A stretch of DNA of 11,267 nt from CAYMLL01 sp964390645 (GTDB taxonomy: Bacteria > Planctomycetota > UBA8108). A model generated the notes under the pieces. It saw only the letters and a list, made by a program, of their open reading frames with translations. It ran no database searches and was not told the origin of the DNA. A program made the position numbers and the translations under genes. Where the stretch lies: contig CAYMLL010000257.1 of NCBI GenBank assembly GCA_964390645.1, positions 1-11,267 of the forward strand. The letters are read 5' to 3'. Shown here piece after piece: positions 1-10,625 of the stretch. Numbering within the stretch: the first letter of the stretch is position 1; each line of letters opens with the position of its first letter.

Positions 1-304
<304 letters not shown>

Positions 305-420
305 CGACGGACGCCCTCTCCTTGAGTCGCGAGGCACGCAGAGCGGTTCTTCGCTCCCCACCCCGGGGACACCTCGATTGTACAGGACTCCCGGACGTAT
401 TCGAGCCTGTGTATTGCAGC
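305..420. other. Gap upstream of the truncated anchor gene
   Basis: No gene is seen here. It lies between the stop of the minus-strand remnant at 421 and the ATG at 304. It holds the Shine-Dalgarno of the 304 gene. On the minus strand it has a TACAAT element near 379-384, a possible -10, but no convincing -35 at the right distance, so no promoter is called. Confidence 0.4.
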
Positions 421-626
421 TCACGACTCGACCGCGGGCGCCGCGTTGCGGGCGCCGGCCGGAGCGCCCGGTCCCGTGGACCGCTCGGAGCACGCCTTCT
501 TGCCCTCCTTGCCGACGAAGTCGATCCTCCCGGGCCGCACCCGTGGCGAAGCCCGAGGGTCCCGGGAGCCCCGATCACCCGGTTCACGACGACGTCCCGG
601 AGCCGTCCCGGAACCCCCGGAAGACT
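421..626 (-). pseudogene. Broken minus-strand coding remnant, C-terminal end
   Basis: The gene family is not recognised. From about 555 down to a TGA at 421-423 the minus strand reads RIDFVGKEGKKACSE followed by an Ala/Pro-rich tail ending AAPAVES. I counted A/T bases in 39 codon columns (421-537). The column that would be this frame's wobble position has only 3 A/T, against 12 and 13 in the other two. That is the signature of real coding on this strand in a GC-rich genome. Further upstream, about 555-626, the coding-like frame shifts by one base and reads RLRDVVVNRVIGAPG. The two pieces join only if there is a single-base indel near 545-560. Beyond about 626 no continuation is clear. It is either a decayed gene or one broken by a sequencing error. 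Confidence 0.4.
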
Positions 627-699
627 CGCTCCACCGCGGGACCTCCCGGACGCTTGCCTGGAACAGGCCGGCAACGGCGACGTCGAGGGCGGCGAGACC

Positions 700-825
700 G
701 TGACCGACGCCCTGTCCTGCTTCTTCGAGCACGGGGAGTGTCCCCCGCTCGCCCTGGCGAACATCGCGATTCTCGGCGCCTTCGCCGGACTCGCCGCGGG
801 CGGGGGGCTGTCGAACTCCGCGTAA
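700..825 (+). CDS. Possible 41-residue membrane peptide
   Basis: An open frame from GTG at 700 to TAA at 823-825 encodes 41 residues: a short Cys-containing head (LSCFFEHGECPP), a hydrophobic helix (LALANIAILGAFAGLAAGG) and a short tail (GLSNSA). A GAGGG element lies about 10 bases upstream of the GTG. Across 643-825 only about 5 of 62 codons end in A or T, which fits coding. The frame is open further upstream, to position 118 and beyond, so the start is uncertain. The same wobble pattern also fits the antisense minus-strand frame, but that frame gives a less protein-like composition. No family is recognised. It could be the C-terminus of a broken longer gene. Confidence 0.25.
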   Translation: MTDALSCFFEHGECPPLALANIAILGAFAGLAAGGGLSNSA

Positions 826-1234
826 GGGAACCAGGTCCGCGCCAGGGGCCCGGGCACGCTCCGCCCCTCGACCGGACGCAGGGTACTCCCGTGTCGTGGA
901 TCGGAAGCGAGCAGCGACTTGACGGGGGATCGTTCACGGATGCTCCCCTCCGAGCACAGTCCACGAACGAGACGATCCGACCGGGGATCAGAAGGTGAGT
1001 TGATGTCGAAGAGCTCACCCGACAGTCCGCAACCCCGGAGCTCCAGGCGACGGACCGCGCCGGTGATGGCGATCGCCGGTGAAGAGGCCGACGCCCGGCA
1101 GACCGCGACGGCGGGCCGTCACCTCCGCCGGGAATGGTACCGAACGCCTCCACGGCCGAACGCAGCTCGTCGCACCGCAGTGCGGAAGTCTCGACCGCGG
1201 TGACTCGCGACCACCCGCGTCGGGATCTGCAGAT
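826..1234. other. Region without a convincing gene
   Basis: This is about 400 bases downstream of the ROK gene on the minus strand. Only fragments look coding. A minus-strand stretch near 1130-1200 reads TAVETSALRCDELRSAVEAF, in the same phase as the ROK gene but after its TAG stop, with no good start. On the plus strand an ATG at 1003 with AAGGTGAG just upstream opens 67 codons to 1203, but the product is Arg/Ser/Pro-rich and unconvincing. Arms GGATCGT (927-933) and ACGATCC (972-978) could pair across 38 bases. I see no promoter or terminator that I would defend. Confidence 0.4.
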
Positions 1235-2140
1235 CTAGGCGAGACGTCCGCCGCTGAAGAGCAGGGCCGCGGCTCCGGCCGCACCGGCGCCGGCTCCGAG
1301 ACCCGAGGGGCAGACGATGAGCTCGTCGCAGGCCGGACCGGCGACGTATCGCCGCAGCCTCTTGTCGAGACGATCGCCGAAGTGTCGCCAGGCCGAGGCG
1401 ACCGACCCGCCGATCACCACGACGCCCGGATCCAGCAGAGCCGCGAAGTTGCCGAGCCCGAGCGCGGCGCTGTCCGCGAAGGCCCCGAAGACGGAGAGCG
1501 CGTCCTCGTCACCCGTGTCCGCCCTGCGCGTGATCTCGGCGCCGTCGACCTCACTGCCGACCCTCTCCCGCCACAGTCGTCGAAGGCCCGTGCCCGAGAC
1601 GACGGCGTCGTACGACAGGCCCTCCACCTCGGCACGGTAGACCTCCGCCGCGCAGGCTCGGGGCCCCTCGAGAACCTGGCCGTTGATGACGATGCCGATA
1701 CCACACCCCGTCCCGAGCGTGACGCCCAGGACGATGCTCTGTCCTCTCCCGGCACCGAAGGCCGCTTCCGCGAGCGCGAAGCAGTTGCCGTCGTTACTCA
1801 GCGCGACTCGGGTGTCGAATTCGCCGGCGACGGTCTCGACGAGAGGATAGTCGCGGAGATTGGGCAGATTCGGCGTCTGGAGAATCACCCCCGCGCGAGG
1901 ATCCAGCGGACCCGGCGCGCCGATCCCGACACCGATGAGCCTCTCGATGGGGACACCAGCACCCGCAGCCGCCCGGCGAATCGACTCGAGGAGATTGTCA
2001 CGCGTCGCCGAAGCGGGTCCCTCCGCCGCTGCCGGCAGCGTCACCAGGTCACCGGTACGGGCACCCGTCTCGTCGAAGACCCCCGCGGCGACCTTCGTGC
2101 CTCCGAGGTCAACACCGATCGCCAGCTTCCCCGTCGTCAT
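1235..2140 (-). CDS. ROK-family sugar kinase with a divergent zinc/substrate motif
   Basis: The 301-residue product has the usual size of ROK (repressor/ORF/kinase) glucokinases, which phosphorylate glucose or related hexoses with ATP in the cytoplasm. Visible motifs are the phosphate-1 loop DLGGTK (residues 11-16), GIGAPGPLD (about 73-81), the catalytic-type SNDGNCFALAE (about 113-123), the phosphate-2 loop TLGTGCGIG (about 142-150) and the adenosine-region VVVIGGSV. It has no N-terminal helix-turn-helix, so it is a kinase-type rather than a repressor-type ROK protein. The usual GEIGH...CGxxGCLE segment, which binds zinc and the sugar, is replaced by AEVYRAEVEGLSYDAVVSG. The Glu is kept, the His is Arg, and the zinc cysteines are absent. 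Substrate is therefore uncertain. The start is ATG with GGAAG about 8 bases upstream. It begins 18 bases after the mgtE stop and is probably co-transcribed with it. Confidence 0.9.
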   Translation of the reverse strand: MTTGKLAIGVDLGGTKVAAGVFDETGARTGDLVTLPAAAEGPASATRDNLLESIRRAAAGAGVPIERLIGVGIGAPGPLDPRAGVILQTPNLPNLRDYPLVETVAGEFDTRVALSNDGNCFALAEAAFGAGRGQSIVLGVTLGTGCGIGIVINGQVLEGPRACAAEVYRAEVEGLSYDAVVSGTGLRRLWRERVGSEVDGAEITRRADTGDEDALSVFGAFADSAALGLGNFAALLDPGVVVIGGSVASAWRHFGDRLDKRLRRYVAGPACDELIVCPSGLGAGAGAAGAAALLFSGGRLA

Positions 2141-2158
2141 GGCGGCGTCTTCCGTATC

Positions 2159-3586
2159 TCAGCCGCCCGGCGCGACCCAGCCCTTCAGAAACGTGACGAC
2201 TAAGAGAAAGAAAATCAACGACGCGGACACATCGACCATGATGGTCACGAAGGGTCCCGATGCAATCGCCGGGTCGACAATCTTCGACACGCGGCACGCG
2301 ACCGGGACGATGGCGCCGATCAGCGCCGCCCAGGTGACCGACGCGCAGAGCCCGCCGGCGACGACGAGAATCACGCCGTGGCCGTAGGTCCCGAGCGCGA
2401 AGGATGACAGGACTGCCAGCACGATAGCCGCCATGATCAGGGCGATGAGCCCGCCGACGGCGACCTCCTGGATCACCGCCCGCAGGAGCCGGCCGCTGCC
2501 GATCTCGCCGGTCGCGAAGGCGCGGACGAAGACCGTCGACGTGACGACGGCCACGTTGCCCGAGAGCCCGCTGATCAGGTGAATCGCCGGAACGACGAGA
2601 GCGAAGAGAACCGTCGCATCCCCCCAGCCGCGCTCGAGCACGCCACGGTAATACTGCAGGATGAGGAGCACGCCGAACGCGCCGGAGAGCGTCACGAGCA
2701 AGAAAGGCAGCCGCTTGGCGACGCCCAGGTAGACCGGCTCGTAATACGGGTGGATGGCCGTCGTACCGGCCATCCGGAGCATGTCCTCGCTGTGCTCGTC
2801 CTGAACGGCATCGAGAACGTCATCGAAGGTGACGATGCCCCGGATGGTGTTCTGATCGTCGACGACCGGAATGACCGCGAAGTTGTACTTGTCGACGATG
2901 GCGCCCACGTCCTCGCGGTCCGTGTCGACGCCGACCTTGACGAGGTCCGTCTCCATGTAGGTCTCGACGAGCGTCTCGGGCCGCGCACGCAGGAGGTCGC
3001 GGATGGAGACAACGCCCTTGAGCACCTCGTGAGGCTCGACGACATAGACGTGAGAGATGACCTCGGCGTTGAGGTTTCCCTGAATCTTCGCCAGGGCCTC
3101 GCCACTGGTCGCGCTGAAGGGAACGGAGAGGAACTCCGAGGTCATCATCCCGCCGGCCGTCTCGGGCTCGTACCGGCGAAGCTCGCGAACGTCCTCGGCC
3201 TCGTCGGTCTCGAGGTGATCGATGATCCGTTCCTGCTCGTCGGCCGGTAGCTCCTCGAGGTGGTCCACGAGGTCATCGACGGGCATCTCCTCGAGAACGT
3301 CGCGACGCTCGACTTCGCTGAGTCTCTCGAGAATATCGGCACGGCTGCCTCGGTCCGTCGCCTCGAGGATGGTGGCCTGCGCCTCGACGGAGGTCACGGC
3401 CTTGAAGAGCGCGGCCTTCTGCTCCGGCTCGAAGTCGCCAAGCACCGTCGCCACGTCCTCCGGAGCGACGCGCTCGAGGCAAGCGTCAAGAGCTCCCGAC
3501 TCGGAAGCGTCGATCAGCAGCAGGGAGACGAGCGTCTCCCTGAGGGCCACGGCGCGGTCGAGGGGAAACGGCTTTTTCTCGGCCAC
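2159..3586 (-). CDS. mgtE: MgtE-type magnesium transporter/channel
   Basis: The 475-residue product matches the length and layout of MgtE, the Mg2+-gated inner-membrane Mg2+ channel. An acidic helical N domain (about 30-135) leads into YEPETAGGMMTSEF (about 140-153), then a CBS pair (about 145-270) with VIPVVDDQNTIRGIVTFDDV and the linker-type DEHSEDMLRMAG. The C-terminal part has about five membrane segments (roughly 293-313, 326-350, 373-401, 405-433, 443-468). The last carries DPAIASGPFVTIMVD, where the family's conserved Asp is kept. The second helix reads SGLSGNVAVVTSTVFVR where most relatives have GGNxGxQ before the VR, so the usual Gln is missing. The start is GTG: GGAG lies 7 bases upstream, and the nearby ATG at 3599 is out of frame. 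The ROK kinase follows 18 bases downstream in a likely operon. Confidence 0.93.
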   Translation of the reverse strand: MAEKKPFPLDRAVALRETLVSLLLIDASESGALDACLERVAPEDVATVLGDFEPEQKAALFKAVTSVEAQATILEATDRGSRADILERLSEVERRDVLEEMPVDDLVDHLEELPADEQERIIDHLETDEAEDVRELRRYEPETAGGMMTSEFLSVPFSATSGEALAKIQGNLNAEVISHVYVVEPHEVLKGVVSIRDLLRARPETLVETYMETDLVKVGVDTDREDVGAIVDKYNFAVIPVVDDQNTIRGIVTFDDVLDAVQDEHSEDMLRMAGTTAIHPYYEPVYLGVAKRLPFLLVTLSGAFGVLLILQYYRGVLERGWGDATVLFALVVPAIHLISGLSGNVAVVTSTVFVRAFATGEIGSGRLLRAVIQEVAVGGLIALIMAAIVLAVLSSFALGTYGHGVILVVAGGLCASVTWAALIGAIVPVACRVSKIVDPAIASGPFVTIMVDVSASLIFFLLVVTFLKGWVAPGG

Positions 3587-3753
3587 GGAAGATCTCCATC
3601 GCGACGGGCGGACGACCCGAAAAACACCCTTCTTTCACTCGTCGCTGGCGACGAGTCAAGGGTTTTCCACATCGGTGACCGGGACAGGCGTGTATAGTGT
3701 GGCGCCGTGGTGAGGGTCGTCCTTCCACGAGAAACTTCGACCGACGTGACCCG
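3587..3753. promoter_or_regulatory. Divergent intergenic region of mgtE and rfbC with an inverted repeat
   Basis: This 167-base gap separates divergently transcribed mgtE and rfbC, so it should hold both promoters. A perfect inverted repeat, ACTCGTCGC-TG-GCGACGAGT, occupies 3637-3656. On the minus strand TTGACT (3654-3659) could be a -35 for mgtE that overlaps the repeat edge, but the matching -10 (GAAAGA) is poor. On the plus strand TATAGT (3693-3698) is a possible -10 for rfbC with no clear -35. The palindrome could be an operator or simply a hairpin; the sequence alone does not decide. Confidence 0.4.
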
Positions 3754-4374
3754 ATGCAAGACGACACGCCGACCTCGACGAACCACGGCGCCGACGCCCC
3801 CGGACGGACGCCGCTCTTCCTCCCGACCCGACTGCCCGAGGTGATCGAGATCACGCCGGTGATACACCGCGATGAGCGGGGGTTCTTTCTCGAGTCGTAC
3901 AACGCACGAGCCTTCGCGCTCGGTGGCATCGGCGCGGCCTTCGTCCAGGACAACCACTCGCGGTCGGTGCGCGGCACGGTTCGCGGGATTCACGCGCAGC
4001 GCAGGCGACCACAGGGAAAGCTGATCCGCGTCATCGAGGGCGAGATTCTCGACGTCGCGGTCGACATCCGTCGCGGCTCCCCGACCTTCGGTGAGTGGGT
4101 CTCCGCCAGGCTCTCGTGCCGGAGCCTCCACCAGCTCTGGGTGCCGCCGGGCTTCGCCCACGGATTCGCCGTGCTCAGCGAGACCGCGCAGATCGAGTAC
4201 AAGATCACGGAGCTCTGGGATCCCTCCGATGAGATCATCATAGCGTGGGACGACCCGCGTATCGGCGTCGAGTGGGAAATCGACACCCCGGTCCTCTCGC
4301 AGAAGGACCGTGACGGCAAGACTCTCGCAGCACTCGACGCGCTGCTGCCGAGCTACGAGGCGCCGAGGGCATGA
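3754..4374 (+). CDS. rfbC: dTDP-4-dehydrorhamnose 3,5-epimerase
   Basis: RmlC/RfbC epimerises dTDP-4-keto-6-deoxy-glucose at C3 and C5, the third step of dTDP-L-rhamnose synthesis in the cytoplasm. The cupin core is well preserved: RGFFLESY (42-49), FVQDNHSRS (63-71), GIHAQ with the catalytic-position His (H80), QGKLIRVIEGEILDVAVDIRRGSPTFGEW (87-115), WVPPGFAHGFAVLSE (129-143) and AWDDP (164-168). Small departures are GIHAQ for the usual GLHYQ and YKITELW for the usual YKCTDYY. I place the start at ATG 3754 (206 residues) because the upstream in-frame GTG at 3697 overlaps the only -10-like element and would add a basic, unrelated leader. Even so, it is about 20 residues longer at the N-terminus than typical RmlC. 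Its stop overlaps the rfbD start by 4 bases. Confidence 0.93.
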   Translation: MQDDTPTSTNHGADAPGRTPLFLPTRLPEVIEITPVIHRDERGFFLESYNARAFALGGIGAAFVQDNHSRSVRGTVRGIHAQRRRPQGKLIRVIEGEILDVAVDIRRGSPTFGEWVSARLSCRSLHQLWVPPGFAHGFAVLSETAQIEYKITELWDPSDEIIIAWDDPRIGVEWEIDTPVLSQKDRDGKTLAALDALLPSYEAPRA

Positions 4375-5207
4375 AGGTCCTGGTCACGGGCGCGCGCGGA
4401 CGTCTGGGCCGGGCGCTCGAAGACAGTCTGGACCCGGATCACGAGGTCGTCCCGCTGAGCCGCGAGGACCTCGACATCGCGGAGATCCCGGCGGTCGAGG
4501 CGGCGCTCGCCAGCCACTCTCCCGACTGGGTCGTCAACGCGGCCGCGTACACGGACGTCGACGGCGCACAGGACGACGAAGAGGGGGCACAGCGGGTGAA
4601 CGCCGACGGCCCGATGGCGCTCGCGCTGATGACCGCTCGGTCGGGAATCCCCATCCTCCACGTCTCGACGGACTACGTCTTCGACGGCGAGAGCCCCCGT
4701 CCCTATCGCGAGTCCGACCCGACCGGGCCCGTCTCGGTCTACGGCAGGACCAAGCTCGCGGGAGAGGACCGGGTCCGGGAGGCAAACCCACGTCACGTGA
4801 TCGCTCGCACCGCATGGCTCTACGGTCTGCACGGCGGGAGCTTTCCTCGCACGATGCTCGAGCTGGCAAAGCACCGTGACGAGGTCCGCGTCGTCGACGA
4901 CCAGCGCGGGTCCCCCACCTACGCGCCTCACCTCGCCGCCGCCATCGCGAGGCTCCTGAAGGCTCCGCGATGGGGCGTCTGGCACCTCGCGGGCAGCGGT
5001 AACGCGACGTGGTGCGACCTGACGCGAGAGCTCTATCGCCTTGCCGGTGTCGACACGAAGGTCGTCCCGGTGACGACGGAGGAGTTTCCGCGCCCCGCGA
5101 AGCGACCGGCGAACTCGGCCCTGGAAACCGAACGCCGGCCGCCGATTCTCCTGCCGCCGTGGAGAGAGGGTCTGGCCGGGCTCGTCGACGCGATCACGAG
5201 AAGCTGA
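4371..5207 (+). CDS. rfbD: dTDP-4-dehydrorhamnose reductase
   Basis: RmlD/RfbD reduces dTDP-4-keto-L-rhamnose to dTDP-L-rhamnose with NAD(P)H, the last step of the pathway. The 278-residue product is an extended short-chain dehydrogenase. It has the Rossmann motif GARGRLG (residues 7-13), VVNAAAYTDVDGAQ (54-67), STDYVFDG (99-106), the catalytic pair YGRTK (Y124, K128) and RTAWLYG, followed by the family's DDQRGSPTYAPHLA segment. Length and motif order are typical and no defect is seen. The ATG overlaps the rfbC stop as ATGA, which indicates translational coupling. Neither rfbA nor rfbB is nearby, so the first two enzymes must be encoded elsewhere if the pathway is complete. Confidence 0.95.
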   Translation: MKVLVTGARGRLGRALEDSLDPDHEVVPLSREDLDIAEIPAVEAALASHSPDWVVNAAAYTDVDGAQDDEEGAQRVNADGPMALALMTARSGIPILHVSTDYVFDGESPRPYRESDPTGPVSVYGRTKLAGEDRVREANPRHVIARTAWLYGLHGGSFPRTMLELAKHRDEVRVVDDQRGSPTYAPHLAAAIARLLKAPRWGVWHLAGSGNATWCDLTRELYRLAGVDTKVVPVTTEEFPRPAKRPANSALETERRPPILLPPWREGLAGLVDAITRS

Positions 5208-5401
5208 CGTGTCTCCCGGCTTCGAGCGCCGAGGGGTGTCTCGCGGCCGCGAGCCATGCAGGCCAGAGTGGACGTCGGAAGAGACAACCTGCGAACGCGG
5301 TCCGGTGGCGAGCGTCTCGGGTGCCGGAGCGCGCGGTGTTCAACGTCGACCTCCTCCCTCACCCCGCCACGAGCGAGCAGCGAGGAGAGAGCTCCCGCAA
5401 A
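5208..5401. other. Convergent intergenic gap with a 14-base palindrome
   Basis: This 194-base gap lies between the converging rfbD and oxoprolinase genes. It includes a perfect palindrome CTCGCGGCCGCGAG at 5240-5253. There is no loop and no adjacent T run on either strand, so it is not a canonical intrinsic terminator, although some structure-based terminator would be expected here. No gene is seen. Confidence 0.4.
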
Positions 5402-9244
<3,843 letters not shown>

Positions 9245-9410
9245 GAGACCGCGGAGTCTATCCCCGCGACAGCCTTCCGAGCAATGTCCAACCGACCCGG
9301 CGGCGGCAGTGCGGCGGCAGCAGTGGGAAGGTCAGGAGACGGGGGGCCCCGGACGACGCCGACTCGAGCCGGAGGCGGTCCGACCTCGTGACCTCGTGGC
9401 GATCGGCGAT

Positions 9411-9464
9411 CCGGAGGTGATGGGATCCGGTCGTCTCTCCCGATCCGATCTCCGATCCGGTCCC
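9411..9464. repeat. GATCCGGTC repeat block, left of the RAYT gene
   Basis: Related short units crowd this segment: GATCCGG near 9418, GATCCGGTC at 9424-9432, CGATCCGATC at 9441-9450 and GATCCGGTCC at 9454-9463. Their reverse complement, GACCGGATC, closely matches the GACCGGATT units found on the other side of the transposase at 10818-10931. The two blocks are therefore related and face in opposite orientations around the gene. They are candidate REP-like substrates of the neighbouring RAYT. Confidence 0.6.
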
Positions 9465-9621
9465 AGGTTCCGTACACGGACCTTACACGGAACTCGCGGA
9501 GCGGGGCTCTGGAGGCCGCGTCGAGAACCCACGAAGACCGCAAGACGTTCATTACGAGCTCACGAACGGACTCGTCGGTCACCTCGAGCCAGCGCCACTG
9601 GGTGTCTCCCGGCGCCCGCAC
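9430..9621 (-). CDS. Orphan coding-like fragment next to the RAYT gene
   Basis: From GTG at 9621 the minus strand reads a balanced, GC3-rich protein segment: DTQWRWLEVTDESVRELVMN, then VLRSSWVLDAASRAPLREF, then RVRSVYGTW. After about 9480 it enters the GATCCGG repeat block, becomes Arg/Asp/Ile repetitive (DRIGDRIGRDDRI) and would run on to a stop at 9151 inside the oxoprolinase gene, which looks unnatural. The Shine-Dalgarno (GGGGGAGG) is about 15 bases from the GTG. No family is recognised. It may be a gene fragment whose end was replaced by the repeat. Confidence 0.3.
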
Positions 9622-9649
9622 CGCTCTGTGGACATACCTCCCCCGCCAA

Positions 9650-9676
9650 CGCCTCTCGTCTCGTTCAGGAGAGGCG
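9650..9676. terminator. Hairpin downstream of the RAYT gene
   Basis: A perfect 8-base stem, CGCCTCTC (9650-9657) and GAGAGGCG (9669-9676), encloses an 11-base loop. It lies about 47 bases beyond the RAYT stop in the direction of transcription. A T run after the stem is lacking on both strands, so it is at best a non-canonical terminator; it could instead be a REP-like structural element. Confidence 0.3.
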
Positions 9677-9722
9677 CCTCGTGATCCCCGATCTTCTCGT
9701 CAGCCCACCATGCCCCTCTCCC

Positions 9723-10625
9723 TCAGGGCGGCAGCGCGCAGCGCACCGCATAACGCACGCGCATCAGGTAGGTCCCCGCCGGGAAGATCACGTCCCGCGC
9801 TCCCGCCATGAACTCTTCGAGTGCCTCCTTGTAGGCGTCGATCCACCTGGCGAGCGCTTTCAGCTTGTCGCTGCGCAGCTGCTTGCACCCCGCCGCGACG
9901 CGTGGATTCAGCTGGCCACGGCACGCGGCCGTCTTCGGCAAGTCGTACGGTGACTGCGACCGGATCGCCTTTGCGCCGACAACGCGACGGCCCTTCTCGC
10001 GACGCAGGACCGCCGCCTCCTCCTCCTCGAAGCGCAGCGCGTCCTCGAGCGACTTGCCAAACTCGTCGTACGTCATGTCACAGAAGTCACCGGGCTTGCT
10101 CACGTCGAACGACGATTGCTCCTCCAGCGAGTTCTTCTCACGAAAATAGTAGCTCGGCCGCTTGGTCACGACGACCTGCCGGCCCTGCCGCAGAGTCCGG
10201 CTCTTCGCCCCTGGCCAGTCCGACGCACGCTTCACGAGCCCGGCCTTCACCGGGTTCGCGAGCGTGTAGACGAGCATCCTGTAAACCGCCTCCCGGTCCA
10301 GGAGATCTACACGACTGTACGGATCGGAGGACCAGAAGTTCTCGCAGCGTCCGTAGTGGCAGTTGAGCGCCTTGGCGATCTTGCCATTGAGCCACTCCAT
10401 GAAGGAAGGCAGGCGGCCTTCCACATCGGTCAGAACGATGTGGTAGTGGTTGCTCATGACGACATAGGCATGGACCTTCACCCCGTGGCGCCGCGCTGCG
10501 ATGCCGAGGCAATACTCGAAGGTGTCGTTGACGACGGCCGAGGGGGTGAGCAGGAACTGGCGCTGCGCGGTCCGGCGACTGACCACGGAGACGCCACCGG
10601 GTTCGACGGGTCGAGGTTGTGTCAT
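9723..10625 (-). CDS. REP-associated tyrosine transposase (RAYT), Y1_Tnp/HUH family
   Basis: The IS200-like Y1 transposase domain occupies about residues 10-140 of a 300-residue product. The HUH metal motif is SNHYHIVL (H60, H62). The tyrosine helix is AVYRMLVYTLANPVKAGLV (Y115 and Y120 are candidates for the nucleophile), and DWPGAKS follows it, as in RAYT proteins. RAYTs are single-copy, usually non-mobile relatives of IS200/IS605 transposases that cut and rejoin REP-type hairpin DNA. The C-terminal 150 residues are charged (FEEEEAAVLRREKGRR) and unassigned. I start at ATG 10625 rather than TTG 10712, because the extra 29 residues are not family-like, although no Shine-Dalgarno precedes the ATG. 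GACCGGATT-type repeats flank the gene on both sides, and no IS ends or target duplications are seen. Confidence 0.9.
   Translation of the reverse strand: MTQPRPVEPGGVSVVSRRTAQRQFLLTPSAVVNDTFEYCLGIAARRHGVKVHAYVVMSNHYHIVLTDVEGRLPSFMEWLNGKIAKALNCHYGRCENFWSSDPYSRVDLLDREAVYRMLVYTLANPVKAGLVKRASDWPGAKSRTLRQGRQVVVTKRPSYYFREKNSLEEQSSFDVSKPGDFCDMTYDEFGKSLEDALRFEEEEAAVLRREKGRRVVGAKAIRSQSPYDLPKTAACRGQLNPRVAAGCKQLRSDKLKALARWIDAYKEALEEFMAGARDVIFPAGTYLMRVRYAVRCALPP

Larger units (their letters stand above)
9245..9722. other. Intergenic region with repeats, a hairpin and an orphan fragment
   Basis: The 478 bases between the oxoprolinase start and the RAYT stop hold no confident gene. From left to right they contain a possible weak minus-strand promoter for the oxoprolinase (9255-9284), a block of GATCCGGTC-type repeats (about 9411-9464), arms TTCCGT/ACGGAA (9468-9473 and 9487-9492), a coding-like minus-strand fragment (about 9480-9621) and a hairpin at 9650-9676. 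The separate entries describe the parts. Confidence 0.6.

Noticed and set aside
919..1203. Plus-strand open frame with an internal ATG at 1003 and AAGGTGAG upstream
   Set aside because: The ribosome site is tempting but the product is Arg/Ser/Pro-rich without domains; kept only as a note on the gene-poor region.
1079..2203. Plus-strand open frame of 374 codons
   Set aside because: It is antisense to the ROK kinase, which has intact family motifs.
5240..5253. Palindrome CTCGCGGCCGCGAG as a terminator for rfbD or the oxoprolinase
   Set aside because: It has no loop and no T run on either side; such short GC palindromes are expected at this base composition.
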